Shown: positions 1 through 7,092 of the stretch, piece after piece
How the letters are laid out: every line of letters begins with the position of its first letter
Numbering within the stretch: position 1 is the first letter of the stretch
Notes under the pieces: model-generated
Database searches by the model: none
Seen by the model: only the letters and a program-made list of their open reading frames with translations
What the model was told of the DNA's origin: nothing
Source: a virus
IMG/VR virus record: IMGVR_UViG_3300025322_000153
Location: 1-25,179 of that record
Length of the DNA stretch: 25,179 nucleotides
Direction: 5' to 3' (one strand)
Made by a program: the position numbers and the translations under genes

Positions 1-53
1 TCTTTCGCCGGGGCGAGATTCTTCGCGGCGAAATTGGCGGTGTCGGCTCTCAT
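1..53 (-). CDS. Start of a further minor tail protein gene (partial, runs off the window)
   Basis: An ATG at 53-51 overlaps the TGA of the upstream tail gene in the arrangement ATGA. The frame stays open to the edge of the window and reads MRADTANFAAKNLAPAK. Only 17 codons are visible, so no domain can be identified. The ATGA coupling and the position directly after a distal tail protein suggest another tail-tip component. That role is inference from gene order only. Confidence 0.55.
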   Translation of the reverse strand, partial: MRADTANFAAKNLAPAK

Positions 54-694
54 GCGACGCGGGCGCGGAACGCGATTTCGTAGAACTTGGATGCACCCAT
101 GCGCGCTTCGGTGTAGGACTCGTTGTCCAGCGTGCAGGTCAACTGGTTATCCGGCGAGGCGCCGGTGCCGTAGGGGTCGAAGGTAAAGGTCTCGCCGCCC
201 TCGGCGGAGGCTTGAAACTCGCGCCATTGCGCGAGATCGGATTCTTCGAGGAGGTCGGTTTTGATGTCCCAGGTCACCGTGCGGCGGTGCAGCAGGGTTT
301 CGAGCGAGCCACTGATGGATTCATGTTCTTTGCGCGTGACCTTGACGCCGCGGGTTAATTGCTGGGGGCCGAATTCGAGGTTGTAGTTCTGTCCGTAACC
401 GCGCTTGTAGCCCTGGATGGTCACGCTCGGACCCGCGGATTCGGTGACGAGGCTGGTAGTCGTGTCCTGGTTGATTTTGGTCGAGGTGGAATTTCCGCTC
501 GCCTGAAACCAACCGTTGTTCGCGGCGTTGGCAAATCCGCTCGTCAGCACCCATTCGTTGTCGAGCAGGCCGGAAAGATTGGTGCTGGTGGCGTTGAACG
601 AATCGTCGGACGCGGCGGCCGAGATGTCGGTGCCGGTCTTGAGGTAGGCCGTTTTCTGTATTTCGCGCTTGGCGGCGTAGGTCAGGAGACTCAT
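50..694 (-). CDS. Distal/minor tail protein, tail-tip module
   Basis: This encodes a 214-residue protein. Its start overlaps the stop of the tape measure gene (ATGA at 694-691) and its stop overlaps the next start, so all three are translationally coupled. I see no signal peptide, membrane segment or catalytic motif. The C-terminal half (about residues 135-214) is aromatic and acidic, with WDIKTDLLEESDLAQWREF followed by ETFTFDPYG and a beta-rich end. That is typical of small tail-tip proteins encoded after the tape measure, in the position of lambda gpM/gpL. Conserved position is the main argument; I do not recognise the exact family. It probably helps form the tail-tip hub. Confidence 0.6.
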   Translation of the reverse strand: MSLLTYAAKREIQKTAYLKTGTDISAAASDDSFNATSTNLSGLLDNEWVLTSGFANAANNGWFQASGNSTSTKINQDTTTSLVTESAGPSVTIQGYKRGYGQNYNLEFGPQQLTRGVKVTRKEHESISGSLETLLHRRTVTWDIKTDLLEESDLAQWREFQASAEGGETFTFDPYGTGASPDNQLTCTLDNESYTEARMGASKFYEIAFRARVA

Positions 695-1968
695 GTCACG
701 AGCTCCTGCGCCTGGCGCGAGCCGGACTGGATAATCACCACCGACCGATCGTTGATCGCATCCTGCAGGGCGGGGATCAACGTCTGATTGACGAATTCCT
801 CATTGCCGAAGACGTTGCCCTGGATGGTGACCTGGATGATATTCGGGGATTGCTGCGACGCCGACGCGGAGAGCGCGGAGCCGATAGGCTCGACCGGCTG
901 CACCGGGATCGCGGTCCCGCCGGCGACCGACGGGGCGCTGGTGCTGGTGCCGAATTGCGCGGACTGGATTTGGGCGATGTTGGCCGCGGCCGCGGCCCAG
1001 ATGATGCCGGCGAAGATCGGTCCCATGGGATAGCCCCATTTCAGCGCCTCGGCCGCGCCCTGGTTGGCGGCGATGACAGCGTTCGCGATGCCGGCGACCT
1101 TGTTCAGTTCGAACATCGAGCGGTTGTGGGCGGCCGCGCCCTGGGTGATTTTTTGCAGAGAGCCGAAATAGAATGCCACTTGCTGGCCGGCGGTCATCTG
1201 CTCCAATTTCTGCCGTTGAAGAATACCTTTGGCGGATGCGTCGCCGAGCTTGGCTTGGTGATCGAGTTCGAGTTGCTGTTGTATCTGCTGGTAGGTCTCC
1301 GTCGAGATGATGTCCCGCATCCAGGCGTCTTCGAGCATCATGCTGCGCTGGTCGTAGGAGAGTTGCAGCCGCTGTTCCTGGCCGAGCAGGGATTCGTCGA
1401 GGGCGATAACCTGCTGTTGCAGCCGTTCCTGTTCTTTGGATTCGGTATCGTCAATTTTGCCTCTTGCCGGGGCCGAACCGCGCGGGGCTGCGGCATACAT
1501 ATCTGCGCTAATCGTCGTGAAGCGCCGATAGGTATTTTCGGCATCGCTGCCGAAATCCTTGAGGATATTTTTGGCTTCGGAAAATTTTCCGGTGACCAGG
1601 GCGACGCTGGCGGCGGCGACTGCGCCGATGCCCTTGCCGAGCGTCTCGAGTGCCATCGCCCCGCCGATGGCGGCCACCGTTGCCGTCTTGACGGCAGCGA
1701 TCATCGAATCGAGGATGCCGGTCTCGGCGGCGGTGTTGAAGAATTTTTGCGTGACAGCGTCGAGCCGAGCCATTTCATCTCGCCACTTATCGGTGCCCTC
1801 CGCTCCTTTTTTGAAAAATGCCATGAGCGATCCGACGCCGGCGAGCTTGAGCATGTTGCTCGCGAGCTTGGTGGTCGCCATCGCGGTCTTGCTGAGGCTG
1901 CGCTCGATCGAGGCGAACGCCGCCGCCGTGCGATCTTCGGCGCTGATAACGATTTTTGCGTCAGCCAT
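691..1968 (-). CDS. Tape measure protein (short)
   Basis: At 425 residues this is the longest protein of the tail block. It is alanine-rich, with long helical stretches: an amphipathic N-terminal helix region, a hydrophobic segment around residues 90-125, a Gln/Glu-rich coiled coil around 175-260 (EQERLQQQVIALDESLLGQ) and a second hydrophobic stretch around 310-335. The C terminus (about 385-420, IIQVTIQGNVFGNEEFV) has the beta-strand-like ending common in tape measure and gpH-type proteins. It follows the two tail-assembly chaperone ORFs, exactly where a tape measure gene is expected. Tape measure length scales with tail length at about 1.5 A per residue in known siphoviruses. A 425-residue ruler would therefore mean a tail of roughly 60 nm, shorter than lambda's. 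The ATG overlaps the upstream stop by 8 bases; its own Shine-Dalgarno site is weak. Confidence 0.8.
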   Translation of the reverse strand: MADAKIVISAEDRTAAAFASIERSLSKTAMATTKLASNMLKLAGVGSLMAFFKKGAEGTDKWRDEMARLDAVTQKFFNTAAETGILDSMIAAVKTATVAAIGGAMALETLGKGIGAVAAASVALVTGKFSEAKNILKDFGSDAENTYRRFTTISADMYAAAPRGSAPARGKIDDTESKEQERLQQQVIALDESLLGQEQRLQLSYDQRSMMLEDAWMRDIISTETYQQIQQQLELDHQAKLGDASAKGILQRQKLEQMTAGQQVAFYFGSLQKITQGAAAHNRSMFELNKVAGIANAVIAANQGAAEALKWGYPMGPIFAGIIWAAAAANIAQIQSAQFGTSTSAPSVAGGTAIPVQPVEPIGSALSASASQQSPNIIQVTIQGNVFGNEEFVNQTLIPALQDAINDRSVVIIQSGSRQAQELVT

Positions 1969-2281
1969 GAGTATGCTTACGATCCCGGTGCAGTTGCGCT
2001 ATCAGCGTTTCGACCAACATGATTGCTTCACGGTATGCGGCCGGCTGTTCCATTGCGCCGCCGGCGAAGGGCAGAAATCCGGCCTTCCAGTCGGCGTGCA
2101 GGCGCAGCCATTCGCGCGATGCGGCACTGACCAGGGGCAGCAGGCATACGCGCGACTCGACGACGCCGGCGATGGTCCAGATCGGATAAGGAGCCGGGCC
2201 GCGCGAGCCCGGCATCGCGCCGGCGTCATCGCAATGGTGGCCGAACCGGCATTGCGCGCAGTTGAAATTCTCGCCGCCCAT
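1961..2281 (-). CDS. Tail assembly chaperone second ORF (T-like), probably made only by -1 frameshift
   Basis: The 106-codon ORF beginning at the ATG at 2281-2279 lies in the -1 frame relative to the upstream chaperone ORF. The frame is open upstream through the CTG at 2305-2303, so a -1 shift at the A_AAA_AAC site fuses the two into a protein of about 227 residues, like lambda gpGT. The ORF's own ATG has no convincing Shine-Dalgarno site and sits inside the 3' arm of a stable hairpin, which argues against independent initiation. The protein has a Cys/His cluster at its start (NCAQCRFGHHC) and then a helical Trp-containing segment. In lambda, gpGT recruits the tail tube protein while gpG coats the tape measure. 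I assign the T-like role from order and frameshift architecture. Confidence 0.75.
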   Translation of the reverse strand: MGGENFNCAQCRFGHHCDDAGAMPGSRGPAPYPIWTIAGVVESRVCLLPLVSAASREWLRLHADWKAGFLPFAGGAMEQPAAYREAIMLVETLIAQLHRDRKHTHG

Positions 2282-2311
2282 CGCGACATGGACGGCGATG
2301 GTCAGTTTTTT
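2271..2311 (-). promoter_or_regulatory. Programmed -1 ribosomal frameshift signal
   Basis: On the minus strand the chaperone ORF ends AGA AAA AAC TGA. This contains the heptamer A_AAA_AAC in the correct zero frame (2311-2305), immediately before the stop. Six bases downstream begins a hairpin with an 11-bp stem (2298-2288 paired with 2281-2271, one G-U pair) and a 6-base loop. Slippery heptamer, spacer and stem match the canonical bacterial/phage -1 frameshift layout. The -1 frame is open and continues into the next ORF. Confidence 0.88.
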
Positions 2312-2643
2312 CTTTCATCCTCCCCGAGCGCGGAGGCCGCGAAGATGCGGTTCACGAGCTCGCTTATCTGCCCCACCGTCAAGCGCGCGAGATTTTCCGA
2401 TTGCGTGCGCGCGAACTCGATCTCGCCGCCCTCGGGAGCGGTGAAATGCGACCAGCCGAGCAGCGCGGTCTGAAGCACGAACTCGAAACTCTCGGCGCGC
2501 GAGCGCATGCTCATGATCTCGCCGGAATGCAGATACTCGATCCCCGAAAGCGGACGCACGCGAAATAGCGTGGGTTTCGCGGTTCCGGCATCGGAATCGA
2601 GCGGGAACTCGAACGGGGCGAGCTTGGGTGCGGCGGTTGCCAT
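2302..2643 (-). CDS. Tail assembly chaperone (gpG-like)
   Basis: This 113-residue protein is encoded directly after the tail tube protein and before the tape measure, the fixed position of lambda gpG. It has a predicted beta-rich N terminus (PTLFRVRPLSGIEYLHSGEI) and a helical C terminus ending in the charged tail GEDERKN. The start at 2643 follows an AGAGG Shine-Dalgarno sequence seven bases upstream. The last sense codons form the slippery site described separately, so a minority of ribosomes should extend the protein. In known phages the product coats the tape measure and is absent from the mature tail. Sequence similarity to named families was not tested; position plus frameshift make the assignment strong. 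Confidence 0.82.
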   Translation of the reverse strand: MATAAPKLAPFEFPLDSDAGTAKPTLFRVRPLSGIEYLHSGEIMSMRSRAESFEFVLQTALLGWSHFTAPEGGEIEFARTQSENLARLTVGQISELVNRIFAASALGEDERKN

Positions 2644-2652
2644 GTTAATCCT

Positions 2653-3801
2653 CTACGAAAATGTAAGAGACACTTCGTTGTCGGTCCCGGTCTCGGCCGC
2701 CATGAACGGCGTCTCGTAGACCGTGATGCCGTCGCGATCGCCCTTGCCGACGCCGGTGTAACTGATCCCCGGCATCTGGATGCGATAGCGATTGCCGGCG
2801 GTCGTGCCGATCTGGCCGGTATCGAGCGCCATGGCATTGCCGGCCTTCCATTTGCCATGAAAATCGTGCGTCGCCACCAGCACCGCCTCGGGGTCGAACG
2901 ATCCGGTGAGCTTGCGCCCGATGATCTGCAATTCACCGAACCCGTCCGGAGAACTGATATCGGGCGGGGTGACCAGATTGAGACCCACGTCGAATGCGAG
3001 TTTCGAGATCACGGCGGCGTAGGAATCCACCGAAAACGGGACCGCGATCAGCGGCACGGGCACAATGGCGGAATAAGTCGGCGTGGCGAGCGCGGTGTCG
3101 ATCGGGCCGTTGTCGATCTCGAAAATGCTGGTGCTGTCGGGGGTCGTGGTCCAGGTCGTGACGGTGCAGGTTTTGGTCGCGCCGGTGTAGTCGGCGATCG
3201 ATTTCGACTGGCCGAGGCCGATGCCGGCGGTGATGCGCAGCGTACGGCCGTTGTAAACATCGTCGGTCGCGGAGAACGTGGACGGCAGCACGATCGTAGT
3301 GGACGTGGCCGAGACGGCGGTGCCGCGCATTTTGGTGTGGCCGGTGAAATTGAACGATGCCTTGCCAGGGGCGCCGGTCTCGCAATTGAACGTGACCTTG
3401 CCGCGCGCGCCGGTCAGGACGTGCAGCACACCATCCTGGTAGTAATGTAGCGTCAGACTCGCGTTGGCCCCAGAGGCCGGTGCATAGACAACCGATACAC
3501 CGGCATTGGTGGCCTCGGCGAAGCGGCAGCCGCGCAACAGTACGCCGAGCTCCGGCGGAACGTCGGCGGTGCCACTGCCTTTGATCTCAACCTCGAAACT
3601 GATCGCCTTGAGCGTGCCGCCGAATACGGGCTTCAGCGGCGCCATGCTCGACTTGATTGGGTTGCGCTCGTACATGCGCGCACCCTCGTGCGACCACGCG
3701 AGATTCTCCACCAGGATTGCGTTCGCGGCCCCGGTCAAGCCCGGGTCGATCCCGTAGGTCGTTTCAATCTTGGCGAGCAGGACTTCCCGGATTTTCAGCA
3801 T
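2653..3801 (-). CDS. Major tail protein (tail tube) with an inserted beta domain
   Basis: This is a 382-residue protein. The N terminus, MLKIREVLLAKIETTYGIDP, is typical of siphovirus tail tube subunits, which start by naming a metallo-free beta scaffold; an almost all-beta composition follows. Residues about 160-231 look like a separate module (ATDDVYNGRTLRITAG...ADYTGATKTCTV...TPDSTSIFEI). Modules with this pattern are common in phage fibre and baseplate proteins, so it is probably displayed on the outside of the tube. The tube fold resumes around 245 and ends VSLTFS. The ATG at 3801 follows GGAG eight bases upstream. The gene lies between the small hypothetical ORF/tail terminator and the chaperones, the canonical order. 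Tube identity is well supported; the inserted-domain call is inference from sequence texture. Confidence 0.8.
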   Translation of the reverse strand: MLKIREVLLAKIETTYGIDPGLTGAANAILVENLAWSHEGARMYERNPIKSSMAPLKPVFGGTLKAISFEVEIKGSGTADVPPELGVLLRGCRFAEATNAGVSVVYAPASGANASLTLHYYQDGVLHVLTGARGKVTFNCETGAPGKASFNFTGHTKMRGTAVSATSTTIVLPSTFSATDDVYNGRTLRITAGIGLGQSKSIADYTGATKTCTVTTWTTTPDSTSIFEIDNGPIDTALATPTYSAIVPVPLIAVPFSVDSYAAVISKLAFDVGLNLVTPPDISSPDGFGELQIIGRKLTGSFDPEAVLVATHDFHGKWKAGNAMALDTGQIGTTAGNRYRIQMPGISYTGVGKGDRDGITVYETPFMAAETGTDNEVSLTFS

Positions 3802-3934
3802 TATCGGTCTCCGATGCGGGTTTCGCCCGGACCGGCTTTTTCACCGGCGCCGGGGCGTGGGTCGTTGCGATTTCCGGGACAACGGCATCCCGCGGCTCCA
3901 CGGTAAACCGGGGAACCTGGTCGATATCGTTCAT
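3764..3934 (-). CDS. Small hypothetical protein (56 aa), Pro/Ala-rich
   Basis: A 56-codon ORF begins at the ATG at 3934-3932, with AGGA about ten bases upstream, and reads MNDIDQVPRFTVEPRDAVVP and onward to ...GSPARQD. It fills most of the 148-base gap between the tail terminator and tail tube genes. It overlaps the tail tube start by 38 bases in another frame. The protein is short, proline/alanine-rich and probably disordered. A lysine-rich stretch (VKKPVRAKPA) is the only notable feature. No function can be assigned. The Shine-Dalgarno site and the lack of any other use for this gap favour a real gene. Confidence 0.5.
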   Translation of the reverse strand: MNDIDQVPRFTVEPRDAVVPEIATTHAPAPVKKPVRAKPASETDNAENPGSPARQD

Positions 3935-3949
3935 GGGGCTCTTTCCTGG

Positions 3950-4393
3950 TTATGCACTTGGGTCGGTGCGCGAACGCCGATAACGGATTCGCCAGCGCAA
4001 CCGCATGCGCCCGATCGGCTGATCCGCCGCGCCGGAAAGATCTGGCTCATCGGCGTCACCCTCGGTGGAATCGAGCACGAATCCGAGCCCCTGGGTGTAA
4101 TCGGCGGCGAGCGCGATGATGATCTCCTTGCGAACCTGATTGAGCAGCGTGTCGATCTGGGTCGTAACCGACTGGACAACGGCGTCGAGGCCGATCTCGA
4201 TCGTGCTGTCGCGCAGCGACTGGCTGTGCACGATGGGGTCGGTATCCGCGCCCATGTAGACCAACACCGCCGGCAGATCGGATGCCTGCAATGGATACAA
4301 TCGCCCGCGAAACGCGCGCGCACCGGTGGTCGTGAGGCCGGTGACTTTCGCCAGCACGGCGACGACGATTTGTTCGGCGCGATGATTGGCCAC
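3950..4393 (-). CDS. Tail terminator / tail completion protein (gpU-like)
   Basis: This is a 147-residue protein. It starts at GTG (4393-4391), four bases after the stop of the connector gene, with GGAGAGG at the right distance. The N-terminal helix (HRAEQIVVAVLAKVTGL) is followed by LPAVLVYMGADTDPI, then a strand-rich segment and a long helix (IDTLLNQVRKEIIIAL), ending in a basic strand (RMRLRWRIRYRRS). Helix, strand, helix, strand with a DLPAV-type motif is characteristic of gpU-like tail terminators, which cap the tail tube and present it to the head. Position between the connector and tail tube genes supports this. Remote homology only; a family search would decide. Confidence 0.68.
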   Translation of the reverse strand: MANHRAEQIVVAVLAKVTGLTTTGARAFRGRLYPLQASDLPAVLVYMGADTDPIVHSQSLRDSTIEIGLDAVVQSVTTQIDTLLNQVRKEIIIALAADYTQGLGFVLDSTEGDADEPDLSGAADQPIGRMRLRWRIRYRRSRTDPSA

Positions 4394-4394
4394 G

Positions 4395-4691
4395 TTATTG
4401 CCTCTCCAAAATCAGCACCGTCATGCCGGTGCCATCCGGTTCCTGGTTGACGATTCTGTACGTGGTGCCGAATCGGATCAGCGTCGAGGTGCCGATGACG
4501 ATCGCCGAGACATCGGCCGCCAGGCAGATGAACGCCGGCTTGATCGATGCGACATCGGCGTTGCCGGTGGCAATGCTGAAATAGGCGTTATCGAAAATGC
4601 CGTTGACGTTGCCGCCGGCGATAACGACCGTCTCGCCGTGCTCGTCCGTCGCGAAAAATGTCGCGCGGTCGGTGTCGTCTTCGATGGCCAT
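4395..4691 (-). CDS. Head-tail connector (gpFII-like)
   Basis: A 98-residue, beta-rich protein. The segment GIFDNAYFSIATGNADVASI followed by PAFICLAADVSAIVIGTSTL and FGTTYRIVNQEPDGTGMTVL resembles the layout of lambda gpFII and related head-tail attachment proteins. Those have a loop followed by the pattern 'value-range-limits of strand, D, strand' and end in a strand with a proline-aspartate-glycine turn. It is encoded between the small capsid-side protein and the tail terminator, the correct position for a head-tail joining subunit. Its stop (4395-4397) nearly abuts the GTG of the next gene. The Shine-Dalgarno site upstream of 4691 is weak. Confidence 0.7.
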   Translation of the reverse strand: MAIEDDTDRATFFATDEHGETVVIAGGNVNGIFDNAYFSIATGNADVASIKPAFICLAADVSAIVIGTSTLIRFGTTYRIVNQEPDGTGMTVLILERQ

Positions 4692-4700
4692 GGAGATCCG

Positions 4701-5009
4701 TTAAATGAGTTTGTCGTCTTCCTCGGCCACGTGGCCTTTGGTCTTTGATTTCTTCTCGGTCTTGGCCTTGGCATCCGCGGCTTTCTCGATCTGTTCCGTC
4801 GTCATGATGACGGTCGCCATGGCCTTGGGAAATTCCCCATCGTAGCCGAACTGTTCGCCCTGCTTGAACTGGATCGGTCTGAGCACTTCGTACACGCCGT
4901 CGCCGCGCGGTCTGAGCAGATGCTTGCGCGGACGTGCCTGATCGTCGCCGAGCTTCACCAGCCCCGCGTGCACCGCCGCGACGTGGCCGATGACTTTGAA
5001 AGTTTTCAT
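4701..5009 (-). CDS. Small capsid-proximal hypothetical protein
   Basis: I place the start at the ATG at 5009-5007, giving 102 residues (MKTFKVIGHVAAVHAGLVKL). It has GAGG eight bases upstream and lies just past the terminator following the major capsid gene. A longer reading from 5054 would start inside the terminator hairpin and is unlikely. The N-terminal two thirds look like a compact alpha/beta domain (YEVLRPIQFKQGEQFGYDGE). The C-terminal 30 residues are a Lys/Glu/Ala-rich tail (AKAKTEKKSKTKGHVAEEDD). Small proteins with this arrangement are common between capsid and connector genes. I do not know its function; a head-tail or capsid accessory role is inferred from position. Confidence 0.65.
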   Translation of the reverse strand: MKTFKVIGHVAAVHAGLVKLGDDQARPRKHLLRPRGDGVYEVLRPIQFKQGEQFGYDGEFPKAMATVIMTTEQIEKAADAKAKTEKKSKTKGHVAEEDDKLI

Positions 5010-5021
5010 TGATTGTCCCTC

Positions 5022-5054
5022 AAAAAATGCAGGGCGGCCGAAGCCGCCCTGCAT
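5022..5054 (-). terminator. Intrinsic terminator after the major capsid gene (UUCG loop)
   Basis: A perfect 12-bp stem (5027-5038 with 5043-5054) closes a four-base loop that reads UUCG on the minus-strand RNA, an exceptionally stable tetraloop. It is followed directly by a run of U encoded by 5022-5027. It lies 30 bases after the major capsid stop and before the next gene, so it should reduce transcription of connector and tail genes relative to capsid. Confidence 0.88.
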
Positions 5055-5083
5055 CGCTACCGGAAAGATTATTCGGCAATAAC

Positions 5084-6034
5084 TTAGGTCATCGTCACGT
5101 AGCAGGCGCGCTGCCAGTAACCGTAGCCGACGTTGCGCCAGGAGTCGATGCCGAACTGCCAGGCGTCGTTATCGAACTCGAACTCCGATCCCTCGGCCTT
5201 CGCCTTCATCTCGTTTTCGGTCTCCTGCTGCCGGATGAGCCCCTTGATCGGGCTGTCGGTGCGGAATACCGCGAACGAGTCGGTCCATGTCGAACGCGCA
5301 TCCATCTGTATGTCCACTCGCAGACCCGCGACCAGGTTCGGGTTGAGGTTCTGCTGCAACGCGGCGGTGGTGAGAGTGCTGCACGCAGCGACGGCGGTCA
5401 TGTACAGACCGACCGGCACCAGCACCAGGAACTCGCGCGCGCCCTCGTTCAGCGGTTCGCCGCGGTCGTCTTTGAACGACAGGACCTGAGTGATGCCCTT
5501 AAGGATGGACTGCTGCATCTCCTCGACCGAGGGTGCCGTGACTACGCCGTGCACCGCCGCCGGCAGCAGCGAGATGTCCACCACGATGTCGTTATCCTGC
5601 GTGCCGGAATCGCCTTCGCTGTGATCGGTGTCGAAATAATATTGCCCGTCGTAGCACACGGTCGAGGTGCCGGCCAGGATCAGCGTGGAGAGCAGGCTTG
5701 CCCAATGGGTGAGCGCGCGGTCGGCGAACTCGTTCACCCGGGCGACGATCTGCCCGGTCTTGTCGCGTCGCGCGTCGCGCACGGCGATTTCCAGCGTGGC
5801 CTCGTAGTGCTTGTTGACGATCATGAGCGAATTGTCGCGCAAGCCCTTCGGCTGGCGACCGCCGATCCACTCGCGCATGGCCGGCGATTGGCCCAGGAAC
5901 GGATAGGTTTCGCTTACCTGGTCAGAGTTGAACATATTCGAGACGCCGTTGACCCAGGCCAGGCCCGGGCTCGCCTCGAGCCGTGCATAATACGCGCCGA
6001 TAACGGCGCGGCTCGACAGAATGCTTTCGTCCAT
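5084..6034 (-). CDS. Major capsid protein, Mu gpT-like
   Basis: The 316-residue product resembles Mu-like prophage major head subunits (gpT family, about 300 residues). Features include an N-terminal segment of the W-x-G-x-x pattern followed by MREWIGGRQPKGL; the strand RDNSLMIVNKHYEATLEIAV; LTHWASLLSTLILAG; and the hallmark region CYDGQYYFDTDHSEGDSG (about residues 128-145), matching the gpT 'FF-D-T-x-H' pattern. The C-terminal part around residues 275-290 contains EFDNDAWQFG. The start at 6034 follows GAGGA at seven bases. A capsid protein is expected after protease, scaffold and cement genes, and a strong terminator follows it. Combination with a lambda-type portal and terminase is noted as a finding. 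Confidence 0.83.
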   Translation of the reverse strand: MDESILSSRAVIGAYYARLEASPGLAWVNGVSNMFNSDQVSETYPFLGQSPAMREWIGGRQPKGLRDNSLMIVNKHYEATLEIAVRDARRDKTGQIVARVNEFADRALTHWASLLSTLILAGTSTVCYDGQYYFDTDHSEGDSGTQDNDIVVDISLLPAAVHGVVTAPSVEEMQQSILKGITQVLSFKDDRGEPLNEGAREFLVLVPVGLYMTAVAACSTLTTAALQQNLNPNLVAGLRVDIQMDARSTWTDSFAVFRTDSPIKGLIRQQETENEMKAKAEGSEFEFDNDAWQFGIDSWRNVGYGYWQRACYVTMT

Positions 6035-6090
6035 TGTTTAGTCCTCGATGTTAATTCGTTTCGATAAAGTTCGGTATCGGATCGCCCGAC

Positions 6091-7002
6091 TTAGACCTCG
6101 GTCGCCCAGGTCCCGCGCAACTCGGCCACCACCGGACCATTGGCGTCACCCGTGGTCAGCACGGCGAAGTCGCCGCGCTTGGCGGTGGCCTTGGTGTTGA
6201 TGAGGTCCTTGTTGTCGGTGCCGGGCAAATCCGGACCCTGCACCTTGTCCACCGCCTGCGGGCTGAGGTTGACAGCCACCGCACCATAGGCGCCGATATT
6301 CACGATTTTGGCGTTGACCGGTGTGGCCGTCGCCGGCAGCGTGGTGACCGTGGCGTCGGTATCGATGAAGAAAATCTTACCGTTGTCCTCGATGTCCAGC
6401 GTCTTGTTGGCCGAGATCGTTTCGCGGATCGTGTAGTCACCGTAGGGATCGCGATAGTTCAGGGCGTCGAACGCGACCACCACCACGCCGGTGCTCACGA
6501 ACCGGTGCACGAAACCGACGAACACGGCCGCCACCGGGCTGAACGTAAAGGCGTTGTCATCGGTGGCATAGACCGGTTGGCCGATATCGGTGATGACCGC
6601 ACCCGTGACGGCAAGCTGGATCTTGCCGGATTCGACCGCGCGCACATTGATCGCCGCCGCGGCGCCGGCCGAATTATCCGCCTTGGCCTCGGCGAAGCCG
6701 GAGAAGCGATCGGTAGCCGCCAGCGGCCGGGCATGGCCGGTGCCGATAACCAGACCGATGGCCGCGCCCTCGTAAATGATATCCGCGGCGATGACCGGAA
6801 ATTCGTTCCGGCTGCCGATCTCGAACGTGCGGTTCGAGTTTGCCGCCAGCGTGGTCATGCCGAAGATCGCAAGCGACGGCAACAGCGCCGTCTGCACGAA
6901 CTCCAGCGACAACGGCTCCGGGCCAGCCTGGGCGCCGGCGAACAACGCCAGACACCCAGCCAGCAAACCGAAAGCCACCAAAATGCTCTTCATGATCTTC
7001 AT
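6091..7002 (-). CDS. Capsid cement/decoration protein (DUF2190-like) with a hydrophobic leader
   Basis: I choose the ATG at 7002 (MKIMKSILVAFGLLAGCLAL) because GAGGA lies seven bases upstream; the ATG at 7026 lacks such a site. The result is 303 residues. Residues about 55-190 (NRTFEIGSRNEFPVIAADII, IGQPVYATDDNAFTFSP, then FVGFVHRFVSTGVVVVAFD) have the pattern of DUF2190-like capsid cement proteins, beta-rich with a 'G-x-x-V-Y' strand. Residues about 190-303 form a second beta domain ending LRGTWATEV. Unexpectedly, residues 1-25 look like a signal peptide: two lysines, a hydrophobic core and an AGAQAG site. Such a leader is odd for a protein acting on an intracellular capsid. The gene sits between scaffold and major capsid genes. 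Confidence 0.7.
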   Translation of the reverse strand: MKIMKSILVAFGLLAGCLALFAGAQAGPEPLSLEFVQTALLPSLAIFGMTTLAANSNRTFEIGSRNEFPVIAADIIYEGAAIGLVIGTGHARPLAATDRFSGFAEAKADNSAGAAAAINVRAVESGKIQLAVTGAVITDIGQPVYATDDNAFTFSPVAAVFVGFVHRFVSTGVVVVAFDALNYRDPYGDYTIRETISANKTLDIEDNGKIFFIDTDATVTTLPATATPVNAKIVNIGAYGAVAVNLSPQAVDKVQGPDLPGTDNKDLINTKATAKRGDFAVLTTGDANGPVVAELRGTWATEV

Positions 7003-7034
7003 GGAAATGTCCTCATTCGGGTTCATTGGGAATG

Positions 7035-7078
7035 AAAAAACGCCGCACCGGGCGCGTGTTTCGCCGCGAAGCGCGGCG
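7035..7078 (-). terminator. Possible intrinsic terminator or attenuator between scaffold and cement genes
   Basis: The minus-strand RNA of the intergenic region forms a 7-bp GC stem with a 3-base loop (7062-7068 with 7072-7078). A second, shorter potential stem precedes a six-U run (7035-7040). The CGCCGC of the first stem could alternatively pair with GCGGCG just before the U run. It has the form of a terminator with competing folds, but the geometry is imperfect. Confidence 0.4.
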
Positions 7079-7092
7079 ATTTCGTCGAGACG

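Noticed and set aside
359-787. Plus-strand ORFs throughout the structural region
   Set aside because: They lie antisense to coupled minus-strand genes, lack ribosome sites and have the Arg/Gly/Ala-rich composition of GC-rich shadow frames.
2002-2289. Alternative-frame ORF beside the T-like chaperone ORF
   Set aside because: It is not in frame with the -1 frameshift product and its Arg/Ser/Pro-rich composition is typical of a shadow frame.
6505-7035. Long plus-strand ORF opposite the cement gene
   Set aside because: His/Arg/Asp-rich shadow composition and no coupling to any plus-strand gene.
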